Origin: Actinoalloteichus_B caeruleus | GTDB taxonomy: Bacteria; Actinomycetota; Actinomycetes; Mycobacteriales; Pseudonocardiaceae | DNA length: 64,000 bases | Assembly: GCF_000718005.1 (NCBI RefSeq) | Contig: NZ_JODV01000017.1 | Direction: 5' to 3' (one strand) | Part shown: positions 35,291-42,848 of the stretch, one piece after another | How the letters are laid out: the number at the start of each line of letters is the position of its first letter | How positions within the stretch are numbered: the stretch's first letter is position 1 | Notes under the pieces: generated by a model | Database searches by the model: none | What the model saw: the letters and a program-made list of their open reading frames with translations, nothing else | Told to the model about the DNA's origin: nothing | Translations under genes and position numbers: made by a program

Positions 35291-35917
35291 ATGAGTACCA
35301 GTGACCGCGACGGGTACGGCGTCCATTCCGTCCCCCGGAAGGAGCCGAAGAAGGGTGACGAGGAGAGCATCGAAAGGTTGGTGCGGCGTTGCAGGGCGGG
35401 AGATCGTCTCGCCTGGTCGGAGGTGATCTGCCGGTTCAGCCCCGTGGTGTGGACGGTGGCACGGTCCCACGGGCTGTCCAGACCGGACTGCGAGGACGTC
35501 TGCCAGCTGACCTGGCTCCGCGCGGTGGAGCACCTGGACTCGATCCGGCAGCCGGAGAAGCTGGGGGCGTGGCTGGTGACCGCCTCCCGGCGGGAGTCGC
35601 TGACCCTCCTCGCGCGTCGTGGTCGGCAGATCCCCTTCGGAACCGCGTCGTTCCTGGAGGGCCGGACCGACGGCCAGGCCACCCCCGAGGAGAGCGCCCT
35701 GCTGCACGCGGAGCACTCCCAGGTCCACCTCGCCTTCCAGAGCCTGCCGGAACAGCACCAGGCGCTGCTCAGCCTGCTCATCGCGGACCCGCCGCTGCAC
35801 TACGACGAGATCAGTCGCACGCTCGCGATCCCCCGTGGCTCCATCGGCCCCACCCGTCGCCGTCTCCTCCAACGCATGCGGGATCTGATCGACGATCTCC
35901 AGGGGGTGCTCACCTGA
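35291..35917 (+). CDS. ECF-type RNA polymerase sigma factor
   Basis: A 208-residue sigma factor of the extracytoplasmic-function group. Region 2 (about 27-95) carries AWSEVICRFSPVVWTVARSHGLSRPDCEDVCQLTWLRAVEHL, written here by its ends only as AWSEVICRF...QLTWLRAVEHL, and region 4 carries LHYDEISRTLAIPRGSIGPTRRRLL, a helix-turn-helix. The ATG at 35291 has a GGGGG site 8 bases upstream; a start at 35222 would be ahead of the likely -10 TAATGT. It is divergent from the Pfa-like operon across about 700 bases, so it is a candidate regulator of that operon, but no anti-sigma gene is next to it. It overlaps the end of the convergent GH42 gene by 8 bases. Confidence 0.85.
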   Translation: MSTSDRDGYGVHSVPRKEPKKGDEESIERLVRRCRAGDRLAWSEVICRFSPVVWTVARSHGLSRPDCEDVCQLTWLRAVEHLDSIRQPEKLGAWLVTASRRESLTLLARRGRQIPFGTASFLEGRTDGQATPEESALLHAEHSQVHLAFQSLPEQHQALLSLLIADPPLHYDEISRTLAIPRGSIGPTRRRLLQRMRDLIDDLQGVLT

Positions 35918-37934
35918 GGTGCCGGTTCCGTCCCCCGTTGGGACGGAGCACCAGGGCCCCGTGCCCGGGCAGGGAGATCCGGTCGTCGAACCCGGCGCCC
36001 GTGAGCACGTCCCGCCACGAGCCGGCCACGGTGATCTCGGCCGGGCGGTCCCGGTGGTTGAGCAGGAAGAGCAGGCCGGCCCGTCGGACGACCTCCACGC
36101 CGGGGGGCAAGGGGCCGGCGGGCGCGTCCACCCCGGCCCGCGCACAGGCCGCCGCCACCAGGCGCCGCAGGGTCTCCTGGTCCGGACGGGTGCCGACGTA
36201 CCAGGCGAGACCGGTCCCGTGCCGGTTGCGGAGGATGACGGGCACACCGTCGAGCTCCCCACCCCGGACCGCCGCCACCGGCTCGGCGGTGGTCGGTCTC
36301 GTCCGGTCGACCCAGAGATCCGAGGAGAAGTCGCCGAACTCGGCCGAGGCGCACCGCACCCGGGTGCCCTCCGGTTGGGGGCAGAACTCCTCGACGCGGA
36401 GGCCGAGCAGGTCGAGGAACGGCGCGGGGTACCCCCCTGTCCGGACCCGGTCGAACTCGTCCACGATCCCGGAGAAGAAGCCGAGGACGACGTGCCCTCC
36501 CGACCGCGTGTAGTCGACGATCGCGCGTGCCTCGTCGTCGCGGACGAGGTACAGGTTGGGCACGACGACCAGGGCGTACGCCGTGAGGTCGGCGTCCGGG
36601 GCGACGACATCGACCGTCAGCCCCAACCGGTTCAGCGGTTCGTAGTAGCGGTGGAGCTGGTCGAGGACGTCGAGATCGTTGGACGGGTGCGCCTCCTGGC
36701 TCGCCGCCCACCAGCTCTCCCAGCTCAGGACGCAGGCGACCCGGGCCCGTTCGGTCCGCCCCACGACCTCCGACAGCCGCGCGAGGTCGGCTCCGAGGTC
36801 GCGGATCTCGGTGAAGATCCGACTGTCGGGGCCGCTGTGCGGCACCATGCCGGAGTGGAACTTCTCCGCTCCCCCGGTCGAGGCGCGCCACTGGAAGAAG
36901 CACACCACGTCGGCTCCGCGAGCCACGGCCTGGAGTGACTGGACGCGGGTCAGGCCGCCGGGTTTGGTGGGGTTGCGACCGCGCCAGTTGATCGCTGCGG
37001 CGGCCTGCTCCATCAGTGCCCACGGCCGGCCCCCGGCAAGCGAGCGCATGAGGTCGAAGGCCAGCGCCGAGGACACGTGGGCGTTCTCGTCGCCCGGGTC
37101 CGGGTACCAGTCGAGGGAGACGACATCCTCCTCGGCCGCGAACCGCCGGTAGTCGACCGGTACCCAGGTGGCCAGGCCGGGGAAGTTGGTGGTGATCGGA
37201 ACGTCGGGGGTTCGCCGCCTCAGCAGGTCGCGCTCCAGGGTGAAGCACTCCAGCAGGGCGTCGGAGGAGAACCGCCGGAAGTCCAGCTGCTGGGTGGGAT
37301 TCCGCAGGTAGGTCGTGTCCCGGGGTGTCCCGATCTCGTCCCAGTCCCCGTAGCGTTGGCTCCAGAACGCGGTCGTCCACGCGGCGTTCAGGGCGTCCAG
37401 GTCATCGGCGTACCTGGTTCTGAGCCACCGCCGGAAGTGCTGGGCGGAGACGTCGCAGTGGCAGGTCTCACAGTACTCGTTGTTCGCGTGCCACATCCGC
37501 AGCGCCGGGTGGTCGGCGTAGCGGTCGGCGAGGTCGCGCACGATGGCTTCGGCGTACCGGCGGTAGGTCGGGGATGAGGGGCAGAAGTGGTTCCGGGACC
37601 CGACGGCCATCCGGCGGCCGTCCTGGGCGACCTGGACGGTCTCGGGATGGCGGTGCGCCATCCAGGGTGGCGGGGTGGCGGTCGGGGTGGCCAGGTTGAC
37701 GGCGACGCCGCCCTCGTGCAGCAGGTCGAGGACCCGGTCCAGCCAGCCGAACTCCCGCGCCCCTGGGCTCGGTTCCAACCAGGACCAGGCGAAGACGCCG
37801 ACGGTCACGACGGTCACACCGGCCTCGCGCATCAACGCGACGTCCTCGGCCCACACCTCCTCGGGCCACTGCTCGGGGTTGTAGTCGCCCCCGTAGGCGA
37901 GGCGGCCCCGGGTGAGCTTCGCCAGTCCTGGCAT
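35910..37934 (-). CDS. GH42 beta-galactosidase
   Basis: A 674-residue glycoside hydrolase of family 42, which releases beta-linked galactose from oligosaccharides. The acid/base Glu153 is in WHANNEYCE and the nucleophile Glu309 in ALMEQAA. Cys118, Cys155, Cys158 and Cys160 match the zinc cluster of this family. The N-terminus reads RLAYGGDYNPEQW, a clear GH42 start, and there is no signal peptide, so it acts inside the cell on imported sugar. The ATG at 37934 has GGAGG 4 bases upstream. It is the last gene after the two permeases (18-base gap) and belongs to the same sugar-uptake operon. Confidence 0.93.
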   Translation of the reverse strand: MPGLAKLTRGRLAYGGDYNPEQWPEEVWAEDVALMREAGVTVVTVGVFAWSWLEPSPGAREFGWLDRVLDLLHEGGVAVNLATPTATPPPWMAHRHPETVQVAQDGRRMAVGSRNHFCPSSPTYRRYAEAIVRDLADRYADHPALRMWHANNEYCETCHCDVSAQHFRRWLRTRYADDLDALNAAWTTAFWSQRYGDWDEIGTPRDTTYLRNPTQQLDFRRFSSDALLECFTLERDLLRRRTPDVPITTNFPGLATWVPVDYRRFAAEEDVVSLDWYPDPGDENAHVSSALAFDLMRSLAGGRPWALMEQAAAAINWRGRNPTKPGGLTRVQSLQAVARGADVVCFFQWRASTGGAEKFHSGMVPHSGPDSRIFTEIRDLGADLARLSEVVGRTERARVACVLSWESWWAASQEAHPSNDLDVLDQLHRYYEPLNRLGLTVDVVAPDADLTAYALVVVPNLYLVRDDEARAIVDYTRSGGHVVLGFFSGIVDEFDRVRTGGYPAPFLDLLGLRVEEFCPQPEGTRVRCASAEFGDFSSDLWVDRTRPTTAEPVAAVRGGELDGVPVILRNRHGTGLAWYVGTRPDQETLRRLVAAACARAGVDAPAGPLPPGVEVVRRAGLLFLLNHRDRPAEITVAGSWRDVLTGAGFDDRISLPGHGALVLRPNGGRNRHLR

Positions 37935-37952
37935 GGTCCTCCGTTCCTCTCG

Positions 37953-38891
37953 TCAGCCCTTGACCGCTCCGATGATCACGCCCTTGGTGAAGTGCTTCTG
38001 CACGAAGGGGTAGACCAGGAGCACCGGGAGCACCGCGATGACGACGACCGCCATCTTGACGGCCAGGGTGGGGACGGGACCGCCGGCGACGGTGTCGGTC
38101 GGCCCGGCCCCGGGGATGGGTATGCCCTCCAGGACGTAGGTGCGCAGGATCAGCTGGAGCGGCCACTTCCGGTTGTCGTCGAGGAACAGGAAGGCGTTGA
38201 AGAACGCGTTCCAGTACCCGACACCGTAGAAGAGTGCGATCACCGCGGTGACCGCCTTGGACAGCGGCAGCACGATCGTCCCGAGGATGCGGAACTCGCT
38301 GGCCCCGTCGATGCGGGCGCTGTCCATGATCTCCTGCGGGATGTTCATGAAGAACGAGCGGAGCACGATCAGGTTGAAGGCGGCCACGGCCGTGGGCAGG
38401 ATCAGCGAGGCGTAGCTGTCCAACAGCCCGAATGCCTGCACGGTCAGGTAGGTGGGGATGAGGCCCGGTCCGAACAGGAAGGTCAACAGCACCAGGAACA
38501 GCAGGGGCCGGTGCGCGTAGGAGTCCCGCCGGGACAGGCCGTAGGCGGCGAGGATGGTCAGGGTGGTGCTGAACAGCGTTCCGACGAGGGTCACCCCGGT
38601 GCTCACGAGCACCGACCTCGTCACGACCCCACCGGAGAGGATCTCCTGGTAGGCGGCGAGGCTGAGGCCATCGGGGACGAGGACGAGCCCGCCGGCCCTC
38701 GTGATCGCCTCCTGGGGGGACAGGCTGGTCAGCACCACCACGTAGAGGGGGAAGAGGACGGCCAGCGCGATGGCGGCGACGAGGACCGCCTTGGCGGCCT
38801 TGCCGAGGGGCCCGGGTTCCTCCTCCCAGGCCGCGCGGCCGGCCCGGCGGGGTCCGCGTCGAGCGGCGGTGGGTTCGGACACGACGGTCAT
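37953..38891 (-). CDS. Carbohydrate ABC transporter permease (MalG/LplC-like)
   Basis: A 312-residue inner-membrane permease with about six hydrophobic segments. It belongs to the carbohydrate uptake permease families that pair with a MalF/LplB-like partner. The cytoplasmic EAA-type loop, which docks the ATPase, lies in SARIDGASEFRILGTIVLPLSK. It overlaps the partner permease gene by 4 bases (ATGA), which fixes its start at 38891, and is followed by the GH42 gene. No ATPase gene lies in the locus, so a shared ATPase such as MsiK elsewhere in the genome must power it. Confidence 0.9.
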   Translation of the reverse strand: MTVVSEPTAARRGPRRAGRAAWEEEPGPLGKAAKAVLVAAIALAVLFPLYVVVLTSLSPQEAITRAGGLVLVPDGLSLAAYQEILSGGVVTRSVLVSTGVTLVGTLFSTTLTILAAYGLSRRDSYAHRPLLFLVLLTFLFGPGLIPTYLTVQAFGLLDSYASLILPTAVAAFNLIVLRSFFMNIPQEIMDSARIDGASEFRILGTIVLPLSKAVTAVIALFYGVGYWNAFFNAFLFLDDNRKWPLQLILRTYVLEGIPIPGAGPTDTVAGGPVPTLAVKMAVVVIAVLPVLLVYPFVQKHFTKGVIIGAVKG

Positions 38892-39853
38892 CGTCGGGAG
38901 TACACCCCTTCCTCACCCAGCAGATGGGCCACCTTGTTCGCGCCGAGGACGAGCAGCAGCCCGACGACGCCCTTGAACAGGCCGGCGGCGCCGGCGTAGG
39001 CGAAGTCCCCGTTGACCACGCCCTCGTAGTAGACGTAGGTGTCGAGCACCTCGGAGGCGTCCGCGCCCACCGCGCCCCGTTGCAGCAGGAACTGCTCGAA
39101 GCCGACGGACAGGGCGTCGCCGAGGCGCATGATCAGCAGCAGCACGATGACGGGGACGAGCGCGGGGAGGGTGACGTGCCACATGCGCCGCCACCTGCCG
39201 GCGCCGTCGACGGCGGCCGCCTCGTAGAGGTTCTGGTTCACCGTGCTCAGCGCGGCCAGGAAGATGATCATCCCCCAGCCGGCGTCCTTCCAGATGCCCT
39301 CCGCCGTCACCAGGAGGACGAAGGTGTCGGGGTTCGTCATCACGTCGAACGGCGTCAGCCCCTGTTGTCGCAGGAAGGTGTTCAGCGCTCCGGCTCCGCC
39401 GAGCATCTGCTGGAAGAGCGTGATCACCAACACCCAGGAGAAGAAGTGGGGCAGGTAGACGACGCTCTGGATGAACAGGCGGATCCGCGCGCTGAGGAGG
39501 CTGTTCACCAACAGGGCCAGCAGGATCGGTACCGGGAAGTAGAAGACGAGCTGGAACGCGGTGATGTAGAGCGTGTTCAGGGTGGCGTTCCAGAACGCCG
39601 GGTCCCCGAACAGCCGCTGGAAGTTGTCGAAACCGACGAACGGGCTGTTGAGGATGCCCACGAACGGCGAGTAGTCCTGGAAGGCGATGACGTTGCCCAG
39701 CAGCGGCAGGTAGTGGAACGCGCCAAGGACGAGGATCGCCGGCGCGGTCATGAGCAGCAGGGGCCAGTCCCGGCGGAGGCGGCGCCGGCGGTCGGCTCGG
39801 CGCCGCTCCCTCGGTGAGGCGGAGGACCGCGTCGCCGTGGTGTCGGAGTCCAT
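38888..39853 (-). CDS. Carbohydrate ABC transporter permease (LplB/MalF-like)
   Basis: A 321-residue permease with six predicted membrane segments, opening with a charged, arginine-rich N-terminus (RRRADRRRRLRRDWPLLL) and the typical AIVLGAFHYLPLLGNVIAFQDY start, given here by its ends as APAILVLGAFHYLP...VIAFQDYSP. The EAA-type loop is AVDGAGRWRRMWHVTLPAL. The LplB-like pattern suggests oligosaccharide transport in the CUT1 family. It forms a heterodimer with the downstream permease, with which it overlaps by 4 bases. The binding-protein gene is 11 bases upstream. Confidence 0.9.
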   Translation of the reverse strand: MDSDTTATRSSASPRERRRADRRRRLRRDWPLLLMTAPAILVLGAFHYLPLLGNVIAFQDYSPFVGILNSPFVGFDNFQRLFGDPAFWNATLNTLYITAFQLVFYFPVPILLALLVNSLLSARIRLFIQSVVYLPHFFSWVLVITLFQQMLGGAGALNTFLRQQGLTPFDVMTNPDTFVLLVTAEGIWKDAGWGMIIFLAALSTVNQNLYEAAAVDGAGRWRRMWHVTLPALVPVIVLLLIMRLGDALSVGFEQFLLQRGAVGADASEVLDTYVYYEGVVNGDFAYAGAAGLFKGVVGLLLVLGANKVAHLLGEEGVYSRR

Positions 39854-39864
39854 GGTCGGTCCGC

Positions 39865-41514
39865 TCAGCGTCCGACGTCGCTGAGGGCGTCGTCGTAGAA
39901 CTCGCGCAGCTCGTCACCACCGTCGGAACGCCACCGGTCCATGATGGAGTCGAGCTGGTCGAGCGGGGTTCGGCCGCGCAGCAGGTCCTGGATCTGGTCG
40001 TCGAGCCGCTGTTCGAGGCTGGTGAGCCGGGGAGGCTCCTCGATGTGCAGCCCCTCGTCGATCTTGGACACCTTGTACTGGGCCGCCGCGACCTCCCAGT
40101 CGTAGCGCGCCTGGACGTAGCCGGGGTACTGGGCCTGGGCGATCGAGGGCGGCGGAGCGCCCAGGAACCCGTAGGTGAAGGTGACCTCCCGGCTCCCCTT
40201 CGCGTTGAGCTGGGGTGAACCTCCCTCGCCCCGCTCGCTGTGCACGCCCTCGACCCCGTAGTTGACGAGGTAGTGCTCCTCGGTGCCGATGGGCGCGGCG
40301 CAGAAGTTGAGGATGCCGAGCAGCTCCTCGATCCGTTCGGGTTCCAGGTCGCCCCTGATGAAGGTGGCGATGCTGGCGCCCTCCTCGGTGAAGTAGACGG
40401 GGTCCCCGCCGTCGTGGGAGAAGGGCGGTATCGGCCGCATGTCGAAGGCGGGGTTGCCGGGGAGCTGCCGGGCCAGCGCCTCGTGCCAGGAACCGAGCCC
40501 GTCGACCATCATGAGCATGCTGCCGTTCTCGAACAGCTCCTTCTCCTGCCCGGTGTTGCTCCCGGCGACCGTGGGGTGCACGTGGCCGTCGGCGAAGAGG
40601 GCCCGCATGAAGGTGAGCGCCTCGCGGAACCCCTCGGTCTCGGCCTCGTTGACGAGCCGTCCGGAGCTCTCCCGGCTCCAGCCGGGTACCACCCCGAACA
40701 TGCGCTTGACGTCCAGGAAGAGGTTCCCGCAGGCCCAGCGGTTGCGGTTGGGGTCGGTGATCTGCTCGCACAGGGCGCGGAGCTCGTCCGCCGTCGTGGG
40801 CGGGGCGAGCCCCAGCTCCTCGAACAGGTCGTGGCGGTAGAAGCTGGTGACGGCGAAGAGCTCGGCGGGCGTCGGGACTCCGAAGAGCCGGTTGCCGCGT
40901 ACGCAGTAGGCCCAGGCCCGGGTCGGCAGGTTCGCCAACATCGGGTACTTCTCGACGGCGTCGCCCGCGAGGTGCTCGGTGAGGTCGGCGAAGACGGTGC
41001 CGACCGCCTCACCGAAGCGGGGTGGCACGTCCCAGTCCGGGATGACGGTGAGCTCCGGGAGCTGGTCGCCGGCGAACATGGCGTTCAGCTTCGCGGCGTA
41101 GTCGCTGCCGTTGACGATGTTGAACCGCACCCGGGCGCCGAGCCGCTCGTTGACCGCGTCGTAGTAGTCGTTGTCCGCCGGGGGGATGGGCCAGAAGGCC
41201 GGGGTCATCGCGGTGACCTTGCCGCCCGTGCCGGGTGCGTCGGGTACACCCCGGACCAGTTGGGCCGGGTAGCTCAGGTAGCCGGGAGCGGCACCGAGCC
41301 TGCCGGGGAGATCCGGGGCGACGAACTCGACGGGCACGTGGTTGGGGAGCACCGCGCCCATCGCGTCGGGGTCGGAGACGGCTCCGGTGGGGGATGCCCC
41401 CGGGCGGGATCCGCAGGCGGTGAGCAGCGGGCTGGTCGCGGCGAGGGCGGCTCCCGCTCCGAGGGCGGAGAGGAAGGAGCGGCGGCTCCAGGTGTGATGC
41501 GGTGTGCGTCTCAT
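39865..41514 (-). CDS. Extracellular sugar-binding lipoprotein (ABC transporter)
   Basis: A 549-residue solute-binding protein. The N-terminus carries twin arginines (WSRRSFLSALGAGAALAAT) followed by the lipobox LLTAC, so it is probably exported folded by Tat and anchored as a lipoprotein. The body fits the CUT1 family, long type (about 550 residues), like LplA-type binding proteins. It captures an oligosaccharide for the two permeases downstream. The start at 41514 follows an AAAGG site. A 148-base gap separates it from the upstream lacI gene; no LacI-type palindrome lies there, so it may be transcribed from the upstream genes. Confidence 0.88.
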   Translation of the reverse strand: MRRTPHHTWSRRSFLSALGAGAALAATSPLLTACGSRPGASPTGAVSDPDAMGAVLPNHVPVEFVAPDLPGRLGAAPGYLSYPAQLVRGVPDAPGTGGKVTAMTPAFWPIPPADNDYYDAVNERLGARVRFNIVNGSDYAAKLNAMFAGDQLPELTVIPDWDVPPRFGEAVGTVFADLTEHLAGDAVEKYPMLANLPTRAWAYCVRGNRLFGVPTPAELFAVTSFYRHDLFEELGLAPPTTADELRALCEQITDPNRNRWACGNLFLDVKRMFGVVPGWSRESSGRLVNEAETEGFREALTFMRALFADGHVHPTVAGSNTGQEKELFENGSMLMMVDGLGSWHEALARQLPGNPAFDMRPIPPFSHDGGDPVYFTEEGASIATFIRGDLEPERIEELLGILNFCAAPIGTEEHYLVNYGVEGVHSERGEGGSPQLNAKGSREVTFTYGFLGAPPPSIAQAQYPGYVQARYDWEVAAAQYKVSKIDEGLHIEEPPRLTSLEQRLDDQIQDLLRGRTPLDQLDSIMDRWRSDGGDELREFYDDALSDVGR

Positions 41515-41662
41515 CGTGGGCCTTTCGGGCTGTGCCGGCGTGGGCCGGGTCCGGTTGCCGGGGCGGGTCGGATCACGCGGCGGCGGGCGGGTCGGTGGCC
41601 GGACACCGGGAGGAGTGGCCGGAGGGAGGTCGTCGGGCGGGAGTCGCCGGTGTCGCGGGCGG

Positions 41663-42676
41663 CTAGCCGGGTAGGGGGGCGCGGCCGCAGCTGCCGCGTT
41701 CGACCAGCCGGGGGGTGAGCAGGGTGGCGGGGGCGACGCCCTGCCTGGCGAGTTTCGCCATCAGCAGTTCGACGGCTCGCTGGCCGAGGTCCTCGGTCGG
41801 GATCTGCACCGAGGTCAGCGGTGGGAAGACGCGGTCGGTGACCTCGTCGGGGCAGATGGCCACCACCGAGACGTCCTCGGGGACACGTCGTCCCCCGGTG
41901 CGGAGCGCGGCGAGCAGCGGGCTGATCGCGGACTCGTTGTGCACGACGACCGCGGTGAGCCCGGGGCGTTCGACGAGCAGCGCCGCGACCGTGCGCGTGA
42001 CCTCGGCCGGATCGGTCTCGCAGGACCGGGTGGTGGCGTGGATTCCTCGGCGCAGCGCCGCGTTGGTGAAGCCGGCCATCGTGCGGTGGGCGAAACCGGT
42101 GTCCCGTTCGTAGACGGCGCGGGGGGCGCCGAGGAGGGCGACCTCCCGGTGCCCGAGGTCGGCGAGGTGGTCGACGCAGAGCGTCCCCGCCGAGGAGAAG
42201 TCGAGGTCCACGCAGGTCAACCCGGTGGCGTCGGCGGGGAATCCGATGAGGACCGAGGGCTGGGGAAGGTCGCGCAGCAGTGGGACGCGTTCGTCGTGCA
42301 TCTCCACGTCCATCACGACGAGTCCGTCCGCCATCGCGCTGGCGGAGATCCGGTTGATGCCCGCGACCCCCTGGTCGCCGGTCACCAGGAGCACGTCCTG
42401 GTCCCGCTCCCTGGCGGCGGTGACGACCGACAGGACGAAGCGCATCGCCACCGGCACGTTGACCCCGGTGCGCAGCGGCAGGACCAGGGCCACCACGTTG
42501 GCGCGGTTGCTCGCGAGGGAACGAGCGCCGGCGTGGGGGTGGTAGCCCAGGAGTTCGATGCTGTCCCGGACCTTCGCCCGGGTCCGCGCGGAGATCGCCC
42601 GCCTACCGGTGAGCACGTAGGACACCGTGCTCGGGGCGACTCCGGCGTGTTTCGCCACGTCCGCGATCGTGACCAC
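41663..42676 (-). CDS. LacI-family transcriptional regulator
   Basis: A 337-residue sugar-responsive repressor. The N-terminal helix-turn-helix reads TIADVAKHAGVAPSTVSYVLTG, and the hinge region ELLGYHPHAGARSLASNRAN follows; the rest is a periplasmic-binding-protein-like ligand domain. The GTG at 42676 has GGAGG 4 bases upstream. A near-palindrome at 42708-42721, 32 bases upstream of the start, matches a perfect one before the GH3 gene, so it probably controls itself and the GH3 gene. The sugar effector is unknown, but GH3 and GH42 partners suggest beta-glucosides or beta-galactosides. Confidence 0.92.
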   Translation of the reverse strand: MVTIADVAKHAGVAPSTVSYVLTGRRAISARTRAKVRDSIELLGYHPHAGARSLASNRANVVALVLPLRTGVNVPVAMRFVLSVVTAARERDQDVLLVTGDQGVAGINRISASAMADGLVVMDVEMHDERVPLLRDLPQPSVLIGFPADATGLTCVDLDFSSAGTLCVDHLADLGHREVALLGAPRAVYERDTGFAHRTMAGFTNAALRRGIHATTRSCETDPAEVTRTVAALLVERPGLTAVVVHNESAISPLLAALRTGGRRVPEDVSVVAICPDEVTDRVFPPLTSVQIPTEDLGQRAVELLMAKLARQGVAPATLLTPRLVERGSCGRAPLPG

Positions 42677-42707
42677 GACACCTCCATTGGTGGTGAGCCA
42701 AATCACA

Positions 42708-42721
42708 TTGAAGCGATTCGA
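42708..42721. promoter_or_regulatory. Candidate LacI operator before lacI
   Basis: TTGAAGCGATTCGA matches the perfect palindrome TCGAAGCGCTTCGA at 45876-45889 in 12 of 14 positions. It lies 32 bases upstream of the lacI start, in the usual autoregulatory place for this family. Confidence 0.6.
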
Positions 42722-42848
42722 TTGCCAGGACGTTACGGATCTCCCCTGTCGGGAACAATCCGACGTCTGGCCTATCCGAGCAGGTCGAACGAGGGAGCGA
42801 GTGGCTGGCCGGGGGACTGGCGCGACGCCGGGCGGGGCGTTCCGCGCC

